A DNA stretch of 64,000 nt from Verrucomicrobiota bacterium (GTDB lineage Bacteria; Verrucomicrobiota; Verrucomicrobiia; Verrucomicrobiales; Akkermansiaceae): the NCBI GenBank assembly GCA_026397725.1, contig JAPLUI010000228.1, positions 1 through 64,000 of the forward strand. The letters are read 5' to 3'. Shown piece after piece: positions 19,776-28,546 of the stretch. The notes beneath the pieces are model-generated. The model did no database searches, had not been told where the DNA came from, and saw nothing but the letters and a program-made list of their open reading frames with translations. Within the stretch, counting starts at the first letter, position 1; every line of letters starts with the position of its first letter. The position numbers and the translations under genes are program-made.

Positions 19776-19914
19776 ATGGCAGAATCATTTCAGAATTGGA
19801 AAAAAGTCATTGGATCAACCCCTGTCTGTGCGCATCCGCACGCAGACAGGCCGACCAGTGATGAATCCCCTCAAGACTCTTGAAAAATGATTCTGCCATA
19901 AATGATTCTGCCAT
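19776..19914 (+). mobile_element. MITE-like element with 15-bp inverted ends
   Basis: ATGGCAGAATCATTT (19776-19790) is the exact reverse complement of AAATGATTCTGCCAT, which occurs twice in tandem at the other end (19885-19899 and 19900-19914). The 139 bases have no gene and contain a second palindrome (19821-19850). This is the layout of a small non-autonomous element or compound REP. No transposase or clear target duplication is seen. Confidence 0.6.
19821..19850 (+). repeat. Palindromic element, copy 2
   Basis: The same hairpin as at 2967-2998: CCTGTCTG outer stem, TGCG/CGCA inner stem, two unpaired bases, then CAGACAGG. The near-identity of two copies 17 kb apart shows it is a dispersed element. 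Confidence 0.75.
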
Positions 19915-19923
19915 GAATTCTTT

Positions 19924-19954
19924 GGAACCTGAGTAGTAACGATTTCTCTAGGAT
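19924..19954 (-). repeat. Dispersed repeat, second copy
   Basis: Read on the minus strand this begins ATCCTAGA and continues CGTTACTACTCAGGTTCC. It matches the loop of the inverted repeat at 7191-7220 apart from a few bases. A related shorter piece (ACCTGCGTAGTAAC) sits just before the beta-strand repeat gene near 3250. It lies about 45 bases upstream of drmD. Confidence 0.6.
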
Positions 19955-19997
19955 TGGCCTTGGCAGCCCAATCTGTTACTGCTGGAATCCGTTGAAC

Positions 19998-22900
19998 ATG
20001 AATTGCTCCGTTAATCTCCCCCAACCTGGACAGGTGGTCCGCGTCCGAACCAGGACGTGGTTGGTGGAAAACGTCGAAGCCGACCCAGGCTTCGGTTCCA
20101 CGGTTTCCTTGGCGTGCCTCGACGACGATGCCCAGGGCGAGCAACTTGCCGTCGATTGGGGTCTCGAACTCGACCGGCGCATTGTCAGCGAGGAGGCGTG
20201 GAAGGACATCGGCAAAAAAGGCTTCGATCCCCCCCGGGAGTTTGCCGCCTTTTTGAACACCCTGCGCTGGAACTGCGTCACAGCCACCGATCCGCGCCTG
20301 TTCCAGTCCCCATTCCGGGCCGGCATCCGGATCGACCCCTACCAGATGGTCCCCCTGCGCAAGGCCCTGCGCCTCCCGCGGGTGAACCTGTTCATCGCCG
20401 ACGACGTCGGCCTCGGGAAAACCATCGAGGCGGGACTGATTGCCAGCGAGTTGCTGCTCCGCCGGCGGGTTCGCGACATCGTGGTCGCCTGCCCCCCGTC
20501 CATGATCCTCCAGTGGAAGGACGAACTCGAAAACCGCTTCGGCCTGACCTTCGAAATTTTTGACAGGACCTACATGGAGAAAATCCGCCGCGAGCGCGGG
20601 CACACCGTGAATGCCTGGGACACGTTCCCCCGCTTCCTGATCTCCCACAAGCTGCTCATCGACGAAATCGACGTCGCCCCGATGCGCGATTGGCTGGACA
20701 ACCTCCGCCCTGGCTCGCTCCTGATTCTTGACGAAGCCCACCATGCCGCCCCCTCCAGCAGCTCGAAATACGCCATCGACTCCCAGATCACCAAGGCGAT
20801 CCGCAATCTCGCCTTCCGCTTCGAGCACCGGCTGTTCCTATCGGCCACGCCGCACAACGGCCACAGCAACAGCTTCTCGTCCCTGCTCGAAATCCTCGAC
20901 CGGGAGCGCTTCATCCGCAGCGTGAAGGTCAACGAGAAACTCCGCGACGACGTGATGATCCGCCGCCTCAAGGACGACCTCCGGGCCATCGGCGTCGAGG
21001 GCTTCCCCGACCGCCACGTGGTCCAGATCGACTTGCCGCAGGCACTCGGCTTCGAGCACCTGCCGGAGGAAACGCCCGAGTTGGCCCTCGCCGCCCTGCT
21101 CGATCGCTACCGGACCATCCGTTTGGAATCCATGGCCGCCGCGCCCAAGCGGCAAAAGTCCCACTTCGAGCTGCTGACCACCCAGCTCCAGCAGCGTCTG
21201 CTGTCCTCTGCCGAGGCCTTCGCCCGTTCCCTCCGCGTCCACCGCGCCACCATGGAGCGCATCTGGGCGAAGGAGGCAGCCGTGCTCCCCGAGGCAAAGG
21301 TGCGCTACGATCAACTTGATGCCGTCGATTCCGAGGACGACCGGTCCACCCTTCCGGAGGAGCAGCTTGCAGAGCTTTTTGATCGCGAGACGGAAAAGGC
21401 CACCTTGGCCGCCGCTGCGGACACGGCCCCCACGGATGCCGAGCGCCGACTGCTGGAGGAAATGACCGCCATCGCCGAGCAGGCCCGCATCCGGCCGGAT
21501 GCGAAAATCCAATACCTCGTGAAATGGATCCGCGAAAACCAGTGCGCCGGGGCCTCGCTTCCCGGCGATGGCTCACCCACGGCAAACGGCCCCTGGACCC
21601 CCCGCCGCCTGATCATCTTCACCGAGTGGGACGACACGAAGCGCTTCATTGAAAAGCACCTGACAGCCGCCATCGCCGGCACCGCCCGCTGGGAGGAGCG
21701 GATCGAGATTTTCCACGGCTCCACGCCCTTCCAGAAAAAGGAGGACCTCAAGCGTGCCTTCAACACCCCGCCGGACGAACACCCGGTGCGCATCCTCATC
21801 TGCACCGATGCCGCCCGCGAGGGGCTCAACCTCCAGGCCCACTGCTACGACCTCATCCACTTCGATGTCCCGTGGAACCCCGCCCGCATGGAGCAGCGCA
21901 ATGGCCGCATCGACCGCAAACTCCAGAATAACACCGAGGTCTTCTGCCGCTACTTCTTCTACACCCAACGCCCCGAGGACAAGGTGCTCCGCGTGCTCGC
22001 CCGGAAAACCCGCACCATTAAGGACGAACTCGGCAGTTACACGGATGTCATCTCCAGGAAACTCAAAACCGGCATCCGCCGCGAAATCGCCGCCCGCACC
22101 GCCGATGAACTGGATCACCTGACCGACGCCGAAGCCGACGCCGTCCGTGACGAGGAATTGGAGTCCGCACGATCCCGCCACGCCGATCTTCGTGAGGAGA
22201 TAGGCGTGGTGGACCGGCAACTCAACGAATCCCGCAAAGCGATTCACTTTGATTCGCCGATGCTTCAGGACGCCATCTCCTGCTCCCTGAAGCTCCTTGA
22301 CGTCGAGGGCCTCACGCCATCCAGCAACGGCCGCTTCACCCTTCCCGATCTGGAATCCCGCCGTGGCGCGGACCCGAAATGGGCGGCCACTCTCGACACC
22401 TTGCGCCCGCCGCCGAAGAGCGGCAAGCGCGACTATCAGTGGCGCAAGGATTGCCCGATCCGCCCGGTCACCTTCGAGGCCCCGGACGGCATCGACGACA
22501 CCGTCGTGCAGCTTCACCTCTCCCACCGCTTGGTTCAACGCTTGCTCGGTCGCTTCACCTCCCAGGGTTTCGTTTACGACGATCTCTCCCGTGCCTGCCT
22601 GGCCACTTCGGACGACTCCATTCCGCGTGTGATTCTGCTAGGCCGGATCTCGGTCTATGGTCCCCATGCCTCCCGCCTGCACGAGGAAGTGATCACCATC
22701 ACCGCCCGCTGGACCCCGCCGGCTGACAGGACCAAGCCGCTGGTTCCCTTTGCCCGCGAGGGCGAGCAACGCACGCTGGAACTGCTCCAGCAAAACCTCG
22801 GCCCCGGCCAACAGCGCGAAGTCTCCGCCGCCGTCCGCGAAAAACTCACCGCCGCCATCCGCCGCGATGTCGATGACCTCCATGCCCACCTCCAACCCCG

Positions 22901-23225
22901 CGGCGAGGAGGCCTTGGCCGATGCCGTGAAAAAACTCCGCACCCGCGGCGAAGCCGAAGCCTCGGAACTCATCCGCATCCTCCAGGACCAGCGCAAACGC
23001 GTCATTGCCGAACTGGCGAAGAACAAGGACTGGCAACAACTCCAACTCGGCCTCAACGACGATGAGCTGAAACAGCGCGATGACGATATCAAGCACTGGG
23101 AATCCTGGCTCACCAACGTCAATGGCGACCTCCAGCGCGAGCCCGCCCGCATCCGCGAATTTTACTCCGTCAAGTCCCACCGCATCGAGCCCGTGGGCCT
23201 GGTCTATCTTGTCCCGTCTTCCTGA
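19998..23225 (+). CDS. drmD: DISARM SNF2-family helicase DrmD
   Basis: A 1075-residue SNF2/Swi2-type helicase. Motif I is DDVGLGKT near residues 135-142, the DEAH box (LILDEAHH) lies near 245, the SATPHNGH motif near 280, and the C-terminal helicase core (ICTDAAREGLNL, RNGRIDR) near 600-640. A long helical C-terminal tail follows. The ATG at 19998 is chosen over an in-frame TTG at 19992. Length and order (followed by a class 1 DISARM methylase, then drmA, drmB, drmC) identify it as DrmD, which acts with the DISARM methylase and DrmAB against incoming DNA. Of the DISARM genes here it is one of only two that look intact. A repeat cluster lies just upstream. Confidence 0.88.
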   Translation: MNCSVNLPQPGQVVRVRTRTWLVENVEADPGFGSTVSLACLDDDAQGEQLAVDWGLELDRRIVSEEAWKDIGKKGFDPPREFAAFLNTLRWNCVTATDPRLFQSPFRAGIRIDPYQMVPLRKALRLPRVNLFIADDVGLGKTIEAGLIASELLLRRRVRDIVVACPPSMILQWKDELENRFGLTFEIFDRTYMEKIRRERGHTVNAWDTFPRFLISHKLLIDEIDVAPMRDWLDNLRPGSLLILDEAHHAAPSSSSKYAIDSQITKAIRNLAFRFEHRLFLSATPHNGHSNSFSSLLEILDRERFIRSVKVNEKLRDDVMIRRLKDDLRAIGVEGFPDRHVVQIDLPQALGFEHLPEETPELALAALLDRYRTIRLESMAAAPKRQKSHFELLTTQLQQRLLSSAEAFARSLRVHRATMERIWAKEAAVLPEAKVRYDQLDAVDSEDDRSTLPEEQLAELFDRETEKATLAAAADTAPTDAERRLLEEMTAIAEQARIRPDAKIQYLVKWIRENQCAGASLPGDGSPTANGPWTPRRLIIFTEWDDTKRFIEKHLTAAIAGTARWEERIEIFHGSTPFQKKEDLKRAFNTPPDEHPVRILICTDAAREGLNLQAHCYDLIHFDVPWNPARMEQRNGRIDRKLQNNTEVFCRYFFYTQRPEDKVLRVLARKTRTIKDELGSYTDVISRKLKTGIRREIAARTADELDHLTDAEADAVRDEELESARSRHADLREEIGVVDRQLNESRKAIHFDSPMLQDAISCSLKLLDVEGLTPSSNGRFTLPDLESRRGADPKWAATLDTLRPPPKSGKRDYQWRKDCPIRPVTFEAPDGIDDTVVQLHLSHRLVQRLLGRFTSQGFVYDDLSRACLATSDDSIPRVILLGRISVYGPHASRLHEEVITITARWTPPADRTKPLVPFAREGEQRTLELLQQNLGPGQQREVSAAVREKLTAAIRRDVDDLHAHLQPRGEEALADAVKKLRTRGEAEASELIRILQDQRKRVIAELAKNKDWQQLQLGLNDDELKQRDDDIKHWESWLTNVNGDLQREPARIREFYSVKSHRIEPVGLVYLVPSS

Positions 23226-23251
23226 ATATCGTTTACAAAAAACGAACGAAC

Positions 23252-23268
23252 GTTTACCTAATGTAAAC
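23252..23268 (+). promoter_or_regulatory. Operator-like palindrome GTTTAC-N5-GTAAAC
   Basis: GTTTAC (23252-23257) and GTAAAC (23263-23268) form a perfect 6-bp palindrome with a 5-base spacer, ending one base before the ATG of the winged-helix nucleotidyltransferase. A further GTTTAC half-site lies at 23231-23236. The position suggests self-repression by that protein. Confidence 0.6.
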
Positions 23269-23269
23269 A

Positions 23270-23857
23270 ATGAACTCGCTCACTGACCTCTTTCCCAAAG
23301 CCCGGGCGGAAATCCTCCGCCTGCTCTTCGACGACCCGTCGAAGGAGCTTCACCTGCGCGACGTCGCCCGTCTCGCAGGCCTGACGCCCGCAGCGCTTCA
23401 GAGGGAGGTTCGAGCGCTTTCCAGTCAGGAATTCCTCTCGGCCCGGCGGGATGGCAATCGCGTTTACTACCGGGCCAATACCACCCACCCGCTCTATCCG
23501 GAACTCCACGGTTTGGTCCTCAAGACGGTGGGCCTTGCCGCAGTACTTCAAGGTGCGTTGGCTCCGGTCGCCGGGATCGATCTTGCCCTGATCTTCGGCT
23601 CCACCGCCAGCGGCCGCGCCGTCAGCGGCAGCGATGTGGATTTGCTCGTTCTCGGCACCGCCGGTCTCCGCAGAATCGCCACCCCGCTCCGTGGTGTCGC
23701 CCAATCCCTCGGCCGGGAAATCAATCCGATCTGCTTCACCCCCACCGAATGGCGTGACAAATCCCGGCAGGGTGATGCGCTCGTCACCCGCATCCTCGCC
23801 GAACCGAAACTCTGGCTGAAAGGAGGTCCCGATGCGCTTGCAGCAATGGGCGGCTAA
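23270..23857 (+). CDS. Winged-helix minimal nucleotidyltransferase (MNT)
   Basis: 195 residues. Residues 1-75 are a winged helix-turn-helix (LHLRDVARLAGLTPAALQRE, then a wing with RRDGNRVYYRAN). The C-terminal part carries the nucleotidyltransferase signature GSX10DXD in FGSTASGRAVSGSDVDLL (near residues 110-127). MNT proteins of this kind pair with HEPN proteins in toxin-antitoxin modules, where the MNT member can AMPylate its partner. The next gene overlaps it by 26 bases and is HEPN-like. The palindrome directly before the start fits autoregulation through the winged helix. It lies inside the DISARM locus between drmD and drmMI. No ribosome site is evident. Confidence 0.82.
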   Translation: MNSLTDLFPKARAEILRLLFDDPSKELHLRDVARLAGLTPAALQREVRALSSQEFLSARRDGNRVYYRANTTHPLYPELHGLVLKTVGLAAVLQGALAPVAGIDLALIFGSTASGRAVSGSDVDLLVLGTAGLRRIATPLRGVAQSLGREINPICFTPTEWRDKSRQGDALVTRILAEPKLWLKGGPDALAAMGG

Positions 23858-24278
23858 CGGCTGGCTCCGCCCCCACCAGACCACCCCGGGCCAGATCGCG
23901 GACCTCCTCGCCATCGTCGAGCGCGACATCAAGGACTCCGAACGCGACCTGTCTCCGGATTGGCAGTTCGGCATCGCCTACAACGCCACCCTCAAGCTCT
24001 GCACGATCCTGCTCTACGCCAGCGGCTGCCGGCCCGGGAAAAACCTCGCGCACTACCGCACCCTCCAGTCCCTGCCGCTCATCCTCGGTTCCCAATTCTC
24101 CGCCGATGCGGACTATCTCGACTCCTGCCGCGCCAAACGCAACACCGCCGAATATGACGCCGCAGGCACCGTCTCCCAATCGGAATCCGACGAACTCCGC
24201 GCCTTCACGCACGAACTCCGCACCCACGTCCTCCAGTGGCTCCTCCAAAATCATCCCACTCTGATCGGCGCTCCGTGA
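23832..24278 (+). CDS. HEPN-like partner protein
   Basis: 148 residues, all-helical, overlapping the nucleotidyltransferase gene by 26 bases. The C-terminal half contains CRAKRNTAEYDA, which matches the RN...EY form seen in HEPN proteins, but the usual RX4-6H ribonuclease motif lacks its His. It is therefore HEPN-like but may not be an active nuclease. Together with the MNT gene it forms a two-gene module of toxin-antitoxin type placed between drmD and drmMI. Its role within DISARM is unknown. Confidence 0.72.
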   Translation: MRLQQWAANGWLRPHQTTPGQIADLLAIVERDIKDSERDLSPDWQFGIAYNATLKLCTILLYASGCRPGKNLAHYRTLQSLPLILGSQFSADADYLDSCRAKRNTAEYDAAGTVSQSESDELRAFTHELRTHVLQWLLQNHPTLIGAP

Positions 24279-24315
24279 TCGACGGATTCCTCTTCATTTC
24301 AGCGTTTACCCCCCA

Positions 24316-27300
24316 ATGCTCCCTGATCCCCGCAAACTTGCCATCTCAGAGCACCAGCGTTGGCTCGGCTACCTTCAGCCGGAGGGCTTGGTCGTCTCGT
24401 CGCTGGCGCTGGTGGACAGCCAGGTCCAGCTCGATACGGGCGGGTATGCGGCGGTGCAGGCGCGGTTGATCGATTCCCTCTCCACCGACCCGTCGTCAGG
24501 CCGGCAGGTCATCACCAACTTCGCTTTCTTCGCCCGCGAATTTCTCGGCTGGAAGGACGAGTTGCTTGCCATCTTCTCGGTCTCCGCCGAGGTTCCCGAT
24601 GTGCTCCGGGTGTCCACCGGCGAGCACGGCGAAATCCTTCAACCCGACGCCGCCTACAGGTTCTTCCATCCCACCGATCCCTCCAAGCCCTGGCTCCTGT
24701 TAGTCCGCCAATTGGAAACCGGCGCCTCGCTCGACGAAATCCCGGATGGCAAAAAGGAGCACGGCTGGGTGGCCACCCCCCATCAGAAGTTCGAGCGACT
24801 GCTGCGGGAAACCAAGGTGCCCATCGGCATCCTCTGCAACGGCCATTCCATCCGCCTCACCTACGCACCCAAGGGCGAAAACTCAGGCTCCATCACCTTC
24901 CCGGTCGCGTTCATGACGGAGATTGCCGGTCGCACCGTCGCCAGCGCGCTCGACCTGCTCTTGCCCCACCGCCGGCTCATCACCGTCCCCGAAGGCCTCC
25001 GGCTCCCGGCGCTGCTGCGGAAGAGCCGCGACTATCAGGCCAGCGTCTCCACCGCGCTTTCCGGGCAGGTGCTGGAGTCCCTCTACGAACTCGCCCGCGG
25101 TTTCCAGGCGGCGGATGAAAAGGCCCAGGGCACGCTGCTCGCCCCGGTCTGGCAGCGCGACCCGCAGGAAATCTATGGCGGCCTCATCAGCACGCTGCTG
25201 CGGCTCGTCTTCCTGCTTTATGCCGAGGACCGCAGCCTCATGCCCTCCGGCGAACTCTATCAGCGCAACTACTCGGTCCAAGGCCTCTTCGAACAACTCC
25301 GCACCGAGCACGAACGCTACCCGGATACCATGGACGACCGCTATGCCGGTTGGCCGCGCCTGCTCGCCCTTTTCCGCGCCGTCCACGGCGGCTGCCGCCA
25401 TCGCTCGATGACCCTGCCTGCCAGGCGCGGCCATCTCTTCGACCCCGACCGCTTCCCCTTCCTCGAAGGCTCAAGGAGTGTGGGCGTCCCGCCCACATGT
25501 TTCCCAACGGGGCGAAACGAAAATGATCAGCCTCAGCAAAGCCACGAAGCATCTTCCATCCACGATCCACAATCCTCTATCCACAATCTCACTTCTTCCT
25601 CTTCCATCCACGATCCGCAATCCACGATCCACCATCTCCCGCGTATCGCGGACGGCACCCTCTTCCGCGTCCTCGAACTCCTCCTCTATCTCGACGGCGA
25701 ACGCCTCTCCTACCGCACCCTCGATGTCGAACAGATTGGCTCCGTCTATGAAACCATCATGGGCTACGAGGTGCAGAAAGCCACCGGCCGCAGCGTCGCC
25801 CTCAAGCCCAAGAAATCCCACGGCGCGCCCGTCCACCTCGACCTCGACGCCCTGCTCGCCGCCAAACCCGCCGAGCGCGAGAAAATCCTGCTAGAAGACG
25901 CCGACACCAAGCTCCCCGATGCCGCTTCAAAAGCCCTGAAATCCGCCGCCACCCTCGACGACCTGCTCGCCGCCCTCGACAAGCGCATCGACCGCCGCGC
26001 CACCCCGCATCCAGTCTCCGCCGGGTCCATCATCCTCCAACCCAACGACGAACGCCGCCGCTCCGGCTCCCACTACACGCCGCGCTCGTTCACCGAACCC
26101 ATCGTTAGAAAAACCCTCGAACCCATTCTCGACCGACTCGGCCGCCACCCACGCCCCGAGGTCATCCTCGACCTCAAGATCTGCGACATCGCCATCGGCT
26201 CCGGGGCATTCCAAGTGGAAGTCTGCCGCCAACTCGCCGATGAACTCGTCGCATCCTGGCACTATCACAAATGCCTCCCGGTCATCCCGCCCGATGAGGA
26301 CGAGCTACTTTACGCCCGCCGCCTCGTCGCCCAGCGCTGCCTCTATGGCGTGGACCGTAACCCCATGGCAGTGGACCTCGCAAAGTTGTCTTTATGGCTC
26401 GCCACCATGGCCAAGGACCATCCGTTCACCTTCGTCGATCATTCTATCAAATGCGGCGACTCTCCCGTCGGGCTAACAAACAAACAGATCGCCGCCTTCC
26501 ATTGGGACACCACCCAGGCGAAGGACCGCGTTTTCGGTCAGGAAAAACTCGAACAACAAATCGCCAAAGTCGCCGAGCAGCGCAAACGCATCCTCGACTG
26601 GACCGAGGACACCGAGTCTGCCGTTCTGAAAAAACGCGACTTCCTCGCCGCCGCCGACTCCGCCGCCGCATCCCTCAAGACCACCGGCGACCTCGTCATC
26701 GCCGCCTTCTTCGCCGGCGAAAAACCCAAGCAACGCCAGCAACACCGCGACGAGTTCCTCCACCGCCACCTCGAACTGCAAAAGGGCGACGCCCAACAAC
26801 TCCCGTGGGAGGTCAACACACTCAAGGATCTCCGTGGAGGAGATCATCCGGTCCGGGCCTTTCACTGGGAAACCGAGTTCCCGGAGGTGTTCTCGCGGGA
26901 AAATTCCGGGTTTGACGCGATAGTTGGAAATCCGCCGTTTGCAGGGAAAAATACCATCACCAAAGGAAGTCGCTCGGGCTATCTCGATTGGCTAAAAGCC
27001 ATGCACGAAGATGCTCATGGAAATGCCGACTTAGTTGCGCACTTTTTCCGGCGAGCCTTCAAGTTCCTCTCTGCTCCCGGAGCGCTTGGCTTGATTGCAA
27101 CAAATTCAATTGGCCAAGGTGATACACGCGCCACAGGCTTGCGCTGGATTCGCGCTTCTGGAGGCACAATATACGAAGCAAGTCGCAGGGTTCGTTGGCC
27201 TGGGAATGCAGCAGTGGTGATTAGCGTTGTCCTCATTTCCAACGGGCCGGTCCGTTCCAAAACTGTACTTGATGGGAAAATCGTTGATAAAATTGCGGCG

Positions 27301-28506
27301 TATCTACTTAGCTCTGGTGGCGACGAAACGCCGGAACCGCTGTCGACAAATAAAGACAAATCATTCATTGGTCATTACATCTGCGGTCCAGGATTTACCT
27401 TCGATGATCAGGATTCTTCCGGCCTAGCAACTCCAACTTCCGTCTATCATGGCCTTTACGCAAAAGATCCAACGATTGGCGATTGCGCGTTTCCATACAT
27501 TGGAGGTGAAGAGGTCCTCAACGATCCGCGACAACACCACCGACGATACGTTATCGGCTTCGGTCAGATGAAAGAGGTTGAAGCAAAAAAATGGTCGGCA
27601 CTCTATGAAATCATCGAGAATAACGTCAAACCCGGAAGACTCGGCCTACCCCAAACAAATTCATGGAACAAGACAATCGCCAAGTATTGGTGGAGATGGG
27701 GGGCCTTTCGTCAGGAACTCCGGAAACAAAGTGCCGGTCTTGATGAGATTCTATTTCACCCCAATCTGAGTGCCAATTTAGCATTCGCATTTCTATCGGC
27801 AGATACGATTGTTGGAGCACCTCATAATGTAATTTGCTTTGATTCAAGATCGGCATTTTGTGTTCTCCAATCGCAAGCGCATGAAGCGTGGGCTCGCCGT
27901 GAGTCATCATCATTCAAAGATGACCTCCGCTACACCCCTACGGATTGTTTCGAAACATTCCCCTTTCCCGAGGACTGGGAGACGAACGCCGCCTTGGAGG
28001 AAGCCAGGCGGGAATACTACGAGTATCGGGCGGCCTTGATGGTTCAAAACAACGATGGCCTAACGAAGACCTACAACCGCTTTCACGATCCCGAGGAGCG
28101 CTCCCAGGACATCCTCGAACTGCGCCGCCTGCACGCCGCCATGGACCGTGCCGTGCTCGACGCCTACGGTTGGCCCGACATCCTCACCGCCTGCGAGTTC
28201 CTCCTCGACTACGAAGATGAGGACGAGAATGAAAAAGCCGCCGACGCATCCACCATCTCCAATTCACGATCCACCATCCGCCGCAGGCGCAAAAAGCCCT
28301 ACCGCTGCCGCTGGCCCGACGAAGTCCGCGATGAAGTCCTCGCCCGCCTCCTAGCCCTAAACGCATCCCGCGCCGAAGAGGAGAGACTTGCAGGACAGGC
28401 TGCCGCCTTTTCGGCAAGTGCAAAGAAGGCCCGCGTGAAGAAATCCGGCGTGTCACCGCTACAGGGCAATCTGCTTCCGCCGCCCCAAGCAGACTTGTTT
28501 GACTGA
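24316..28506 (+). CDS. drmMI: DISARM class 1 adenine methyltransferase DrmMI
   Basis: A 1396-residue N6-adenine methylase. The SAM-binding motif I is CDIAIGSGAFQVE near residue 625 and the catalytic NPPF (VGNPPFAG) lies near 871-875. The Q/E-rich helical segment between them and a long C-terminal half with a probable target-recognition region are usual for this family. DrmMI marks host DNA so that the DISARM helicases ignore it. Two oddities: residues about 386-441 are a coding insertion made of a palindrome and ATCCAC-type repeats, and the DNA from about 26920 to 27960 is clearly AT-richer than the rest, as if the specificity region had been exchanged. The 3' end is duplicated at 32254-32895. 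Confidence 0.88.
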   Translation: MLPDPRKLAISEHQRWLGYLQPEGLVVSSLALVDSQVQLDTGGYAAVQARLIDSLSTDPSSGRQVITNFAFFAREFLGWKDELLAIFSVSAEVPDVLRVSTGEHGEILQPDAAYRFFHPTDPSKPWLLLVRQLETGASLDEIPDGKKEHGWVATPHQKFERLLRETKVPIGILCNGHSIRLTYAPKGENSGSITFPVAFMTEIAGRTVASALDLLLPHRRLITVPEGLRLPALLRKSRDYQASVSTALSGQVLESLYELARGFQAADEKAQGTLLAPVWQRDPQEIYGGLISTLLRLVFLLYAEDRSLMPSGELYQRNYSVQGLFEQLRTEHERYPDTMDDRYAGWPRLLALFRAVHGGCRHRSMTLPARRGHLFDPDRFPFLEGSRSVGVPPTCFPTGRNENDQPQQSHEASSIHDPQSSIHNLTSSSSIHDPQSTIHHLPRIADGTLFRVLELLLYLDGERLSYRTLDVEQIGSVYETIMGYEVQKATGRSVALKPKKSHGAPVHLDLDALLAAKPAEREKILLEDADTKLPDAASKALKSAATLDDLLAALDKRIDRRATPHPVSAGSIILQPNDERRRSGSHYTPRSFTEPIVRKTLEPILDRLGRHPRPEVILDLKICDIAIGSGAFQVEVCRQLADELVASWHYHKCLPVIPPDEDELLYARRLVAQRCLYGVDRNPMAVDLAKLSLWLATMAKDHPFTFVDHSIKCGDSPVGLTNKQIAAFHWDTTQAKDRVFGQEKLEQQIAKVAEQRKRILDWTEDTESAVLKKRDFLAAADSAAASLKTTGDLVIAAFFAGEKPKQRQQHRDEFLHRHLELQKGDAQQLPWEVNTLKDLRGGDHPVRAFHWETEFPEVFSRENSGFDAIVGNPPFAGKNTITKGSRSGYLDWLKAMHEDAHGNADLVAHFFRRAFKFLSAPGALGLIATNSIGQGDTRATGLRWIRASGGTIYEASRRVRWPGNAAVVISVVLISNGPVRSKTVLDGKIVDKIAAYLLSSGGDETPEPLSTNKDKSFIGHYICGPGFTFDDQDSSGLATPTSVYHGLYAKDPTIGDCAFPYIGGEEVLNDPRQHHRRYVIGFGQMKEVEAKKWSALYEIIENNVKPGRLGLPQTNSWNKTIAKYWWRWGAFRQELRKQSAGLDEILFHPNLSANLAFAFLSADTIVGAPHNVICFDSRSAFCVLQSQAHEAWARRESSSFKDDLRYTPTDCFETFPFPEDWETNAALEEARREYYEYRAALMVQNNDGLTKTYNRFHDPEERSQDILELRRLHAAMDRAVLDAYGWPDILTACEFLLDYEDEDENEKAADASTISNSRSTIRRRRKKPYRCRWPDEVRDEVLARLLALNASRAEEERLAGQAAAFSASAKKARVKKSGVSPLQGNLLPPPQADLFD
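25471..25640 (+). repeat. Intergenic-type repeats inside drmMI
   Basis: A hairpin (TGTGGGCG, TCC, CGCCCACA; 25479-25497) is followed from 25552 by degenerate ATCCACGATCCACAATC-type repeats. Both are of the intergenic kind, yet they lie inside the methylase frame and keep it open, adding about 50 residues rich in S, I, H, D, P and Q. Related ATCCACCATC pieces occur near the gene's 3' end (28248-28282) and in its duplicate (32633-32667). Confidence 0.7.
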
Positions 28507-28546
28507 TTGCCATGAGCCGTCGAAACATCAACCATCAACCCGCATC

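Noticed and set aside
21573..22538. 321-residue minus-strand open frame opposite drmD
   Set aside because: drmD has all helicase motifs on the plus strand; the opposite frame has no recognisable domain.
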